Positions 42,291-48,207 of a DNA stretch of 64,000 nt are shown here, one piece after another. Both the position numbers and the translations under genes were made by a program. The DNA is from Nocardioides sp. Arc9.136 (GTDB lineage: Bacteria > Actinomycetota > Actinomycetes > Propionibacteriales > Nocardioidaceae), in contig NZ_CP113431.1 of NCBI RefSeq assembly GCF_030506255.1, positions 2,854,001 to 2,918,000 on the forward strand, in the 5' to 3' direction. Each line of letters begins with the position of its first letter. Position 1 is the stretch's first letter. The notes below the pieces were generated by a model. That model was not told the origin of the DNA, ran no database searches, and saw only the letters and a list, made by a program, of their open reading frames with translations.

Positions 42291-43024
42291 ACCCCCGCGG
42301 CGTCGTCACCCGCCGCCGGGTGCTCGCCCGCCGGCGCGCGGCCGGCAAGCAGCGGCCCCGCCAGGCCAACGTCCTGACCGTCAACGCCGCCTCGGTCAGC
42401 GAGCGGCCGAACACCGTGCGCGAGATCGTCGACCGCACCCTCGAGGCCGCCGAGCGGCACAACGTCGTGCTGATCCGCATGTGCGAGGCCGGCGACGTCC
42501 GGGCCGCCTGGTTCGGCGAGGACTGGGACGTCTTCCACGACGAGACCGAGGACGTCCCCGGCGGAGGCCCCAGGGCCGGCACTCTGCTCGCCGCACAACG
42601 CGACCGCGCGACCCTGAGCAACGCCGAGCTCGTGCTGCTCACCTCCGGCGGGCACGGCATCCGCGACCGCTACGGCGCGGTCGCCTGCGTCACCGTCGAC
42701 CCCGGCACCCCGTACCGCTGGTCGTGGCGCGACGTCGCGTTCCACGCGCCCCCGAAGCGCGCGTGGGTGCTGTGGCCCGGCTACATGCTCCGGCTCGCAC
42801 AGCTCGCCGCCGACAACGGGGGCGGGGACAGCAACCGGCTGATCCGCACTGTCGCGCCTGCGCTGCCCGGCCGGCGCGTCCAGGCCCGCCACATCATGGC
42901 GACCTTCACCCGGCCGTGGATCCCCACCCGCCGCGTCCGACGCATCGCCGTCGGCTCCGACCACCCCGCCCTGCTCGACACCCTCTGGCCCGCCCCGCGG
43001 CCGCGACGCAAGGAGAACCGATGA
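42287..43024 (+). CDS. EEP-family (endonuclease/exonuclease/phosphatase-like) protein in lysis cassette
   Basis: 245 aa, GTG overlapping the amidase stop. The order of motifs is that of the DNase I-like EEP fold: NVLTVNAAS (Asn), IRMCEAGD (Glu), FHAPPKRA (His), DNGGGDSN (Asp/Asn) and a closing VGSDHPAL (SDH). EEP enzymes cut DNA, RNA or phosphoesters using Mg. The basic N-terminus (RRRVLARRRAAGKQ) could bind nucleic acid. Its position between endolysin and holin-like genes is recurrent in actinophages, but the substrate is not known. Confidence 0.72.
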   Translation: MNPRGVVTRRRVLARRRAAGKQRPRQANVLTVNAASVSERPNTVREIVDRTLEAAERHNVVLIRMCEAGDVRAAWFGEDWDVFHDETEDVPGGGPRAGTLLAAQRDRATLSNAELVLLTSGGHGIRDRYGAVACVTVDPGTPYRWSWRDVAFHAPPKRAWVLWPGYMLRLAQLAADNGGGDSNRLIRTVAPALPGRRVQARHIMATFTRPWIPTRRVRRIAVGSDHPALLDTLWPAPRPRRKENR

Positions 43025-43212
43025 ACCAGTCCATCCTCAACCTCGCGCTCTACATTCTCGGCGCCGGCTTCCTGCTCTGTCTCGGTGGGATCATCTGGCT
43101 CGCCGCGGCCGAGCCCGCCCGCTCGATCCCCGACGTGCTCGTCGGCACCACCGGGCTGATCGGTGGCGCGATCGTGGGGGTGCTGGTACCGACCAAGACA
43201 CCGCCTGCCTGA
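43021..43212 (+). CDS. Two-TM holin-like protein
   Basis: 63 aa, ATG overlapping the EEP gene stop (ATGA) after an AAGGAGA site. Hydrophobic helices at about 5-28 (LNLALYILGAGFLLCLGGIIWL) and 38-58 (VLVGTTGLIGGAIVGVLV). Size and topology fit class II holins. Last gene of the lysis cassette, followed by a strong hairpin. Confidence 0.68.
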   Translation: MNQSILNLALYILGAGFLLCLGGIIWLAAAEPARSIPDVLVGTTGLIGGAIVGVLVPTKTPPA

Positions 43213-43244
43213 CCGCCGCCTGCCTGACCGCCACCTCCCGGGCC

Positions 43245-43283
43245 GCCGCCCCGTCTCCGCTCACGCAGCGGGGGCGGGGCGGC
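43245..43283 (+). terminator. Late-operon terminator hairpin
   Basis: 16-bp stem (GCCGCCCCGTCTCCGC with GCGGGGGCGGGGCGGC, two G-U pairs) around TCACGCA, 33 bases after the last lysis gene. One of the strongest hairpins in the prophage and placed where late transcription should stop. Confidence 0.7.
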
Positions 43284-43330
43284 TTCGCCATTCCGCGCCA
43301 CGATCAGCGCGCGGCGCCTAATGTGCGCGC

Positions 43331-43846
43331 GTGGCACCCGATATTCCGTCGCGATGTACGCGCTGTGGACTCACTGTCGAGCAACCGGGCGGTATACGAG
43401 TCGAAAACTCGACAAACATCACCATCCATGGCGGGGGCGGTAACCCATGCCCTCGCTGCGGCGGACGAACTGAGTGGCTGCAGGGGACGTTCAACGTCCG
43501 CGACGGCGCCATCGAGATGCTCGCTGGTCCCCAGTGGAGCTGGGACATGGTGGAGGAACTACGGCTGACGCTTCGCCGGATTGTTGAGGAGTCCCCTGAA
43601 GACCCTCTATCACCAGTGGAAGCGCTGTCGTCGACCTTCGGGCAGCGCCTACGGGGCGTCACCGCAGGGTGGACGCGCGGCGACATCCTCGGACTCATCG
43701 GCGTGCTGCTCTGGGCAGTCGACTGGGCGGGGGTTCAACCATCCGACATTGCCGGTTGGCTCAGCGCGCTCCCGGAGCAGATTGCGTCGATCCTCGACGA
43801 AGCCGAGAAGAACGGCCCGCCAACGCCACCGCGGCCAGAGCGATGA
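43331..43846 (+). CDS. Zinc-ribbon accessory protein with C-terminal hydrophobic helix, moron candidate
   Basis: 171 aa, GTG start shortly after a TAATGT element that could be a -10 for a leaderless message. N-terminal zinc ribbon CTRCG...CPRCGG with an intervening GGIRVENSTNITIHGG turn-rich segment, a helical middle (WDMVEELRLTLRRIVEES) and a hydrophobic helix (DILGLIGVLLWAVDWAG) near 120-137. Less GC-rich than neighbours and outside the late operon, so probably expressed in the lysogen. A defence or exclusion role is possible; function unknown. Confidence 0.65.
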   Translation: MAPDIPSRCTRCGLTVEQPGGIRVENSTNITIHGGGGNPCPRCGGRTEWLQGTFNVRDGAIEMLAGPQWSWDMVEELRLTLRRIVEESPEDPLSPVEALSSTFGQRLRGVTAGWTRGDILGLIGVLLWAVDWAGVQPSDIAGWLSALPEQIASILDEAEKNGPPTPPRPER

Positions 43847-43949
43847 GGGCGGAGACCGCCATACCGCGGGCCAAACCAGTCGTCGGCGCTGCGACCGCAA
43901 GCAGTGCGAACACGACCGCAAAAACGGCCCACCGCTGCTCGGCATTCAC
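43761..43949 (-). CDS. Possible small two-TM protein, reverse strand
   Basis: 62 aa, GTG start. Hydrophobic helices WAVFAVVFALLAVAAPT and MAVSALIALAAVALAG with a basic tail. The topology looks real and it would start a leftward gene, but it overlaps the end of the forward zinc-ribbon gene by 86 bases. Either could be a shadow here; the membrane pattern is my only support. Confidence 0.4.
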   Translation of the reverse strand: MNAEQRWAVFAVVFALLAVAAPTTGLARGMAVSALIALAAVALAGRSSRLRRGSTQSAPGAR

Positions 43950-43996
43950 ACACGCAGTCTAGTGGCGGCGCTCACCTCGCCGTCTACCCTCGGCCC

Positions 43997-44080
43997 ATGC
44001 TCGCGACTCTGCTCATCCTGGCCGGCGCCGTCGGCGGCGGGCTGGTCGGCTACAGCCTTGGTGCCCGACGGCGTGGTTGA
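43997..44080 (+). CDS. 27-aa membrane micro-protein
   Basis: MLATLLILAGAVGGGLVGYS then a basic end: one hydrophobic helix with small residues. TACCCT lies 8 bases before the ATG, consistent with a -10 and a near-leaderless transcript. The end overlaps the next gene start. Too short to identify. Confidence 0.4.
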   Translation: MLATLLILAGAVGGGLVGYSLGARRRG

Positions 44081-44375
44081 GTCCCGCCGCCGCATCGAGG
44101 GCGTCCAGCAGGTGCTGAACCAGGACTGGCCGCTGACCCGCGGCGACGGCACGAAGCACGCCGAGGGCATCCCCGATCAGCCGCCGCGGCCGGTACGCGC
44201 CCGGGTGGTGTTCGAGCACGACGGCGAGGAGTGGCTACAGGGCCGCGCGCAGCGGTGGACCCGGACCCACGTGTTCGTCGCGATCATGGACGCCCGGCTG
44301 CAGATCGGCGCGGTGTGGCTGCGTGTGGAGGACGTCCGGCGTCCCGAGGAACCGCCGCCCGAGACCCCCCGGTGA
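44061..44375 (+). CDS. Hypothetical phage protein
   Basis: 104 aa, GTG start within the micro-protein gene. Compact beta-rich centre with RARVVFEHDGEEWLQGRAQRW, HVFVAIMD and GAVWLRVEDVRR, a pattern seen in many actinophage small proteins of unknown role. Overlapping arrangement suggests coupling with the upstream micro-protein. Confidence 0.6.
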   Translation: MPDGVVESRRRIEGVQQVLNQDWPLTRGDGTKHAEGIPDQPPRPVRARVVFEHDGEEWLQGRAQRWTRTHVFVAIMDARLQIGAVWLRVEDVRRPEEPPPETPR

Positions 44376-44558
44376 CGAGCGGCGGCCGGGCGCGAGCCTA
44401 GGGCCCGACCGGGCGCCGACGTATGAGCCGACGCCCGGTGGACACTGCGACCGCAGAGCCGAGGTCGGACTGGGAGATACCAAGCAAGCCCACCCACCTC
44501 GAGCCGCGGGCCGCCGCTCCTCGCCCCGAGACCGAGCGAGCGGCGGCCCGCCTCTTGC
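44376..44558. other. Intergenic, no supported gene
   Basis: 183 bases between convergent genes. A forward reading frame continues through here and into the next gene in antisense, but it is low-complexity. No strong hairpin or promoter is evident. Confidence 0.35.
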
Positions 44559-44825
44559 TCACGTGCTCGTGCCCGGCGGGAAGCGGGGCTCCATCGGCAA
44601 CAGGCACGCCTCCCGCACCCACTTCGTCACCGTCGACCACGGCAGCTCACCCCCACCGACCGCGAACGTCGTCAGGCCCTCCCACCGCGGCTCGCGGTGC
44701 CCCTCAACCTGCCGCCACTCCAGCAGAATCCCCGGCGCCACCGGGCCACGGAACGCCGTCGACTCGTCCACCCACACCGGCACCGGCCGGCTCACGTCCA
44801 TCCGGTCACGGTTCGAGGCGCCCAT
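44559..44825 (-). CDS. Hypothetical phage protein, reverse strand
   Basis: 88 aa, ATG start. Beta-rich: VPVWVDESTAFRGPVAPGILLEW, then HREPRWEGLTTFAVGGGELPW and a short helix with WVREACLLP. Looks like a small single domain. It lies in the leftward immunity region downstream of the excisionase-type gene; no family recognised. Confidence 0.6.
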   Translation of the reverse strand: MGASNRDRMDVSRPVPVWVDESTAFRGPVAPGILLEWRQVEGHREPRWEGLTTFAVGGGELPWSTVTKWVREACLLPMEPRFPPGTST

Positions 44826-44879
44826 GCTCGCGACCGTAGGACCTAGCGCCGACCCAGCGCAGCGCCGCCGCGACCACTC

Positions 44880-45341
44880 CTACTCGTGACCCCGGGCCGC
44901 TGCCGCACCGGCCGTGATGATGGCGTCGACCGCCGCACGCGGGACGGTCCAGCTGCGGCCGACCCGGGTCGCCGGCAGCGACTTGCCCGCGATGCGCTGC
45001 AGCACCGCCTGCCGACTGATGCCGAGGAGCGTCGCGGCCTCGCTGACCGACACCACCTCGGGGGTCGACTCCCACCCCTGGCGGGCGTCGTGCTCGGCGG
45101 TGGTCAGCACGGTGCAGGCGATCGGCTCGGCACCGAACGCGGAGCTCACGACCGCGAGCGCGGTGGTGGTCGCCTGGGCAAGGCTCTCCGCGGGCACCGT
45201 GATGGTCGCGGAGAGGAAGCCGCGGGGGCTGGTGCCGATGGCAGCGTGGTAGGTCGCGAGCTGCTCGAGGAGCTCGTCGACGCGGTCGCCGGCGAGCTCC
45301 TCGCGCCGGTTGACGTCGATGGTTGCGGTGTAGAAGTCCAT
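44880..45341 (-). CDS. Excisionase-type helix-turn-helix protein
   Basis: 153 aa. The N-terminal 90 residues are an alpha/beta domain (FYTATIDVNRREE, LLEQLATYHAAIG, GFLSATITVPAES). The C-terminus is a MerR/excisionase-like DNA-binding domain (VVSVSEAATLLGISRQAVLQR, then LPATRVGRSWTVPRAAVDA). It may be the excisionase, or the lysogeny repressor, since no other repressor-like gene is seen in this end. Start ATG at 45341 with GAGGACC upstream. Reverse-strand gene downstream of a HicA-like gene. Confidence 0.7.
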   Translation of the reverse strand: MDFYTATIDVNRREELAGDRVDELLEQLATYHAAIGTSPRGFLSATITVPAESLAQATTTALAVVSSAFGAEPIACTVLTTAEHDARQGWESTPEVVSVSEAATLLGISRQAVLQRIAGKSLPATRVGRSWTVPRAAVDAIITAGAAAARGHE

Positions 45342-45389
45342 GGTCCGGTCCTCGGTCTCTTCGTCGTTGTCGTGCCAGACTCGGGGTCC

Positions 45390-45422
45390 GAGGACCGGGG
45401 CGATATCCGCGCCCCGGTCCTC
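45390..45422 (-). terminator. Hairpin between HicA-like and HTH genes
   Basis: 13-bp perfect stem (GAGGACCGGGGCG with CGCCCCGGTCCTC) and a seven-base loop. It lies just downstream of the HicA-like gene on its strand and before the HTH gene, so it could terminate or attenuate leftward transcription. Confidence 0.55.
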
Positions 45423-45435
45423 TTCCGCGTTCGGC

Positions 45436-45633
45436 CTAGGGCGGCCAGCGGAACCCTGCACGCCGGGCTGCGGCGATGCCGTTCTTCAGCCCGCGCCAGT
45501 CGCTGGGGGTGCCAGCGAAGGCGCAGACGAAGCGGCCGTCGCGGTAGACCACGATGTGCATCTTCTTCGTCGTCCTGACCTCGAAGCCCTGCTGCTCGAG
45601 TGCCTTGACGACCTTCTTCATGTCCTTGTCCAT
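45436..45633 (-). CDS. HicA-like toxin-family protein, no HicB partner seen
   Basis: 65 aa with a strong GGAGGTG ribosome site. Pattern VKALEQQGFEVRTTKKMHIVVYRDG followed by SDWRGLKNGIAAARRAGF fits the HicA double-stranded RNA-binding-like fold, with His26 in the catalytic position. HicA toxins cleave mRNA and are normally held by HicB, which is not next to this gene. In actinophages solitary HicA-like genes occur near immunity regions. Transcribed from the palindrome-covered promoter upstream. Confidence 0.7.
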   Translation of the reverse strand: MDKDMKKVVKALEQQGFEVRTTKKMHIVVYRDGRFVCAFAGTPSDWRGLKNGIAAARRAGFRWPP

Positions 45634-45653
45634 GTTCACCTCCTTCGGTCCGT

Positions 45654-45695
45654 TTGACAAGTCAATCGTACCACGCACCTTGTCGAACGACAAGG
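45654..45695 (-). promoter_or_regulatory. Leftward promoter overlapped by two palindromes
   Basis: On the reverse strand TTGTCG (45,693-45,688) and TACGAT (45,670-45,665) are 17 bases apart, a good -35/-10. The -35 lies in the palindrome CCTTGTCG-AA-CGACAAGG (45,678-45,695), and TTGAC-AA-GTCAA (45,654-45,665) abuts the -10. The half-sites share TTG-C. This looks like a repressor operator controlling the HicA-like gene and perhaps the divergent gene. Confidence 0.7.
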
Positions 45696-45735
45696 ATGGG
45701 AGGTGAGGTCGGTATGGCCGGTTACGGTTCGGCCC

Positions 45736-45894
45736 GTGAAGATCCTCGCCGCGCACCGACCCGCCAACGACACCACCGCCGAGGCGCAGCGCTTCACCAT
45801 CGAGGTCCCGGAGTACGACGACGCCGCCATGGATCAGGTCCGCGCGAGGATCCCCGAGGGGCACCTCCTCCTGCACGTGCAGACCGCGGACTGA
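45736..45894 (+). CDS. 52-aa hypothetical protein
   Basis: GTG start: MKILAAHRPANDTTAEAQRF, TIEVPEYDDAAMDQVRARIPEGH, LLLHVQTAD. A short alpha/beta protein typical of temperate actinophage immunity regions, divergent from the HicA-like gene. No ribosome site is clear, so leaderless translation is possible. Function unknown. Confidence 0.6.
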   Translation: MKILAAHRPANDTTAEAQRFTIEVPEYDDAAMDQVRARIPEGHLLLHVQTAD

Positions 45895-45927
45895 CCCCGG
45901 CCCGCAGCTCGCCGGACTGTCGGTGGT

Positions 45928-45947
45928 CGTACCCAAGATTGGGTACG
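45928..45947 (+). promoter_or_regulatory. Palindrome at the start of the DUF3263-like gene
   Basis: CGTACCCA-AGAT-TGGGTACG, perfect 8-bp arms, ending on the first base of the GTG. AAGATT inside it could serve as a -10 only 6 bases before the start codon, implying a leaderless transcript blocked by a repressor bound here. Confidence 0.55.
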
Positions 45948-46237
45948 TGACCGCACCCGATCAGCCGGCGACGACGGCCGGCATCACCCATGAGGACCGC
46001 ATGATGCTCGACTTCGAGCACTCCTGGTGGAAGTACGCCGGCGCCAAGGAGACCGCCATCCGCGAGCAGTTCGCGCTGACCTCCACGACCTACTACCGCC
46101 GCCTCAACTGGGTCATCGACCAGCCCGAGGCGCTCGAGCACGACGCGCTCCTCGTCAGGCGCCTCCGCCGGCTCCGCACCGCCCGCCAGGAGCAGCGGTC
46201 CGCACGGCGCCTCGGCTTCGACGAGGACCTCGGGTGA
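45947..46237 (+). CDS. DUF3263-like DNA-binding protein
   Basis: 96 aa. Pattern HEDRMMLDFEHSWWKYAGAKE, AIREQFALTSTTYYRRLNWVID, then ALLVRRLRRLRTARQEQRSARR matches the DUF3263 family of actinobacteria and their phages. The central part reads as a helix-turn-helix and the end is basic. A GTG at 45923 is also possible but the palindrome argues for 45947. GTGA overlap with the WhiB-like gene suggests the two work together. Confidence 0.8.
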   Translation: MTAPDQPATTAGITHEDRMMLDFEHSWWKYAGAKETAIREQFALTSTTYYRRLNWVIDQPEALEHDALLVRRLRRLRTARQEQRSARRLGFDEDLG

Positions 46238-46476
46238 CCAGCATCCGGGAGTGGTTCGTCCTCCGCGCGCTCGACCCCGACCACGAGTGGGAGCTCCGCG
46301 CCGCGTGCGCAGACACCCCGGACCTCCTTGACACCTTCACCCACCCTGGGCGCCAGCCTCGCGACGCCGAGGCCCTGGCGGTCTGCGGCCGCTGCACCGT
46401 GCTGCCGCAGTGCCAGGCCGCCGCCGTCGAGCGCGGCGACACCTTCGGCATCCGCGGCGGCCGCCGCCTCGGCTGA
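46234..46476 (+). CDS. WhiB-like iron-sulfur protein
   Basis: 80 aa. Four cysteines in WhiB spacing: Cys25, then Cys51-x2-Cys54-x5-Cys60, which bind a 4Fe-4S cluster. The family's G-[VI]-W-G-G turn appears as GIRGG (72-76), with Arg replacing Trp, followed by a basic RRLG end. WhiB proteins bind sigma factor region 4; phage versions (for example TM4 WhiB) can interfere with host WhiB2. Translationally coupled to the DUF3263-like gene. Confidence 0.88.
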   Translation: MTSIREWFVLRALDPDHEWELRAACADTPDLLDTFTHPGRQPRDAEALAVCGRCTVLPQCQAAAVERGDTFGIRGGRRLG

Positions 46477-46480
46477 CCTC

Positions 46481-47386
46481 TCAGAGGTTGTCCATCGGCG
46501 ACCGGCCCTTGTAGGCCTCCCGCGCCCGCTCGGCCCGGGTCTTCGCGGCGTACCGCGTGAGCATCTGCCGCGACCGCCAGCCGGCCAGCTCCATCAGGTC
46601 ACCCTCTGACCCGCCGGCGCGGAGCCAGGCATCGGCGAACCCGTGCCGAAACATGTGCGCGTGCAGCCCCGGGATCCCGGCTTGTTTCCCACGCCTCCGG
46701 AGCATCTGCTGGATGCCGTTCGAGGTCAGGGCGCGCCCGTCCTTGCCAGAGAGCCACAGCCAGGGCCCGTCGGCGTACGGCTGACGACCGCGAACCCTCA
46801 GGTACCGGTCGACCGACCGCGCGGTCCGCGACCCGAACGACACCATCCGCTCGCGGCGACCCTTTCCAGTGACCAGCAGCGTGCGCTCGCGGAGGTCGAG
46901 GTGCTCGAGGTGCGCGGTAGCCAGCTCGGAGAGTCGGGCGCCGGTGTCGGCGTACATGAGAATCAGCGCCTGGTCGCGGCGGTCGACCAGCAGCGGACCC
47001 TCGCAGGCGGCGATGACGTCCTTGAGCTGGTCGGGCGTGAGAAACTCGACGAGCTTCTCGGGCAGCGCCGGCGCCTTCACCAGCGCCATCGGGTTGACGG
47101 TCGTCTCCCCCTCCTCGAGGCACCACGCGAAGAAGTGACGCAGCCCGTTCCAACGGGTGCGGGCGGTCGAGGCGGACCGGGTCTCAATGAGCTCGGCGAG
47201 CCAGGTGCGGCACGTCGAGGTGTCGATCTGGTCGGGCGCGGTGGGCCGGTTGGTGTCGACGAGCCAGCGTCCGAACAGGGTCATGGACTCGAGGTAGTTG
47301 CCGATGGTGCGCGGCGACTTGTTCTCGGCCTCGAGGGCGAGCGTCCAGGAGGCGACGAGCGCGTCGAGCGCGGCGGTGCTGGTCAT
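46481..47386 (-). CDS. int: Tyrosine-type prophage integrase
   Basis: 301 aa, complete. N-terminal SAM-like core-binding domain (KSPRTIGNYLESMTLFGRWL). Catalytic residues: Arg151 (TGARLSEL), Lys175 (TGKGRRER), His244-x-x-Arg247 (HMFRHGF), Trp270 in place of the second His (GWRS) and nucleophile Tyr279 (RYAAKTR). It lacks the extra arm-binding domain of lambda Int, so it is a short form. It recombines attP with the tRNA-Val 3' end next to it. Confidence 0.95.
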   Translation of the reverse strand: MTSTAALDALVASWTLALEAENKSPRTIGNYLESMTLFGRWLVDTNRPTAPDQIDTSTCRTWLAELIETRSASTARTRWNGLRHFFAWCLEEGETTVNPMALVKAPALPEKLVEFLTPDQLKDVIAACEGPLLVDRRDQALILMYADTGARLSELATAHLEHLDLRERTLLVTGKGRRERMVSFGSRTARSVDRYLRVRGRQPYADGPWLWLSGKDGRALTSNGIQQMLRRRGKQAGIPGLHAHMFRHGFADAWLRAGGSEGDLMELAGWRSRQMLTRYAAKTRAERAREAYKGRSPMDNL

Positions 47387-47474
47387 GGTGGGTGACTCCG
47401 ATAGGTGGTGTCCGAACGCTGTGCGTTCGTCACTATGTTCGAAGCCGCCGACATTCCCGCTGGTCAGACGCGGA
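47387..47474. other. Phage-host junction region upstream of integrase
   Basis: 88 bases between the integrase start and the tRNA CCA end. It holds the inverted repeat CGAACG-CTGTG-CGTTCG at 47,413-47,429 and an extra GTTCGAA nearby, possible integrase or repressor sites. The attachment core should begin at the tRNA end. Confidence 0.5.
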
Positions 47475-47549
47475 TGGTGGGCGCAGAGGGGATCGAACCC
47501 CCGACCACCTCGTTGTAAGCGAGGTGCTCTACCGCTGAGCTATACGCCC
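47475..47549 (-). tRNA. tRNA-Val (anticodon UAC), prophage attachment gene
   Basis: Cloverleaf folds on the reverse strand: acceptor GGGCGTA with TGCGCCC (one G-U), D-arm GCTCAGCGGTAGAGC, anticodon stem CCTCG with loop CTTACAA (TAC anticodon), T-arm GGGGGTTCGATCCCC, discriminator A and an encoded CCA. The 3' end points toward the integrase, so integration restores the gene. Confidence 0.95.
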
Positions 47550-47616
47550 GTGCCCGCTCGGGCGGCCACAGACTAGACGGTGGCGGTCGGCCGCGTGAAA
47601 AGGGCCGTAAATGGAA

Positions 47617-47654
47617 GTTGAACCGCTGGCGTCTCGGGTCACCAGCGGTTCAAC
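47617..47654 (-). terminator. Terminator after peroxiredoxin gene
   Basis: Perfect 13-bp stem (GTTGAACCGCTGG with CCAGCGGTTCAAC) and 12-base loop, followed on the reverse strand by a moderately T-rich stretch. It separates the leftward host operon from tRNA-Val. Confidence 0.7.
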
Positions 47655-47742
47655 GAGAAGAACTCTACGCGTCCGCGACGAGCCCCGTCCGCGGATCGCG
47701 GCAAAATCGGGACGGCGGTCTAGACGGCGACCGCGGCCCCGG

Positions 47743-48207
47743 TCAGGCGTGCGCGGAGAGCTGGCGCAGGTGCTCGTCGAGGTCGCGGCCCTCGGACGTC
47801 GGGTTGTGGACGGCCCACCGCAGGACGCCCTGCCGGTCGACGACGTACGACGAGCGCCGGGGCGCACCGGTCGCCTCGTTGAGGACGTCGTAGGAGCGCG
47901 ACACCTCCCCGTGCGGCCAGAAGTCGGAGAGCAGCGGGAAGTTCAGCCCGTCGCTGTCGGCGAACGCCCGGAGCGCGTAGAGCGGGTCGCAGGAGATCGC
48001 CAGCACCTCGGTGTCGAAGGTCAGGAACTCGGCCAGCCGGTCGCGCACCCCGGTCAGCTCCCCGGTGCACACCCCGGAGAAGGCGTAGGGGAAGAACAGG
48101 ATCGCGACCGCCTTGGTGCCGCGGTACGACGAGAGGGTGACGTCCTGGCCGAACTGGTCGCGCAGCGTGAAGTCGGGCGCCTCGCACCCGAGCGCGAGTC
48201 CGCTCAC
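47743..48207 (-). CDS. ahpE: AhpE-type peroxiredoxin
   Basis: 154 aa. Active site FFPYAFSGVCTGEL with peroxidatic Cys47 in the P-x3-S-x2-C form. The surrounding thioredoxin fold is complete (APDFTLRDQFGQDVTLSSY, AISCDPLYALRAFAD, SYVVDRQGVLRW). Reduces hydroperoxides using mycothiol or mycoredoxin-type reductants in actinobacteria. No second conserved Cys is placed as in Bcp. GTG overlaps the fadD-like stop (GTGA), so the two are coupled. Confidence 0.88.
   Translation of the reverse strand: MSGLALGCEAPDFTLRDQFGQDVTLSSYRGTKAVAILFFPYAFSGVCTGELTGVRDRLAEFLTFDTEVLAISCDPLYALRAFADSDGLNFPLLSDFWPHGEVSRSYDVLNEATGAPRRSSYVVDRQGVLRWAVHNPTSEGRDLDEHLRQLSAHA

Larger units (their letters stand above)
1..47477. 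mobile_element. Integrated siphovirus-type prophage, left end outside window
   Basis: A continuous run of phage genes ends at the 3' end of a tRNA-Val gene beside a tyrosine integrase. Replication, terminase, portal, protease, capsid, tail chaperone, tape measure, fibre, lysis and integrase genes are all present and open, so the element looks intact as far as it can be seen. The integrase-proximal junction should lie within the tRNA 3' half (about 47,475-47,520). The other attachment site is not in the window, so the true length is unknown. Confidence 0.95.

Noticed and set aside
44423-44839. Forward frame of 138 codons antisense to the 44,559-44,825 gene
   Set aside because: Low-complexity Pro/Ala/Ser product; the reverse frame has a compact beta-rich composition instead.
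45678-45695. Palindrome as a LexA SOS box
   Set aside because: The mycobacterial-type box needs GAAC and GTTC four bases apart; this palindrome has CGAACG at its centre instead, so it does not fit.
47529-47867. Reverse frame across tRNA-Val and the terminator
   Set aside because: It overlaps the tRNA, the hairpin and the peroxiredoxin gene in another frame and encodes a Arg/Ser-rich string.
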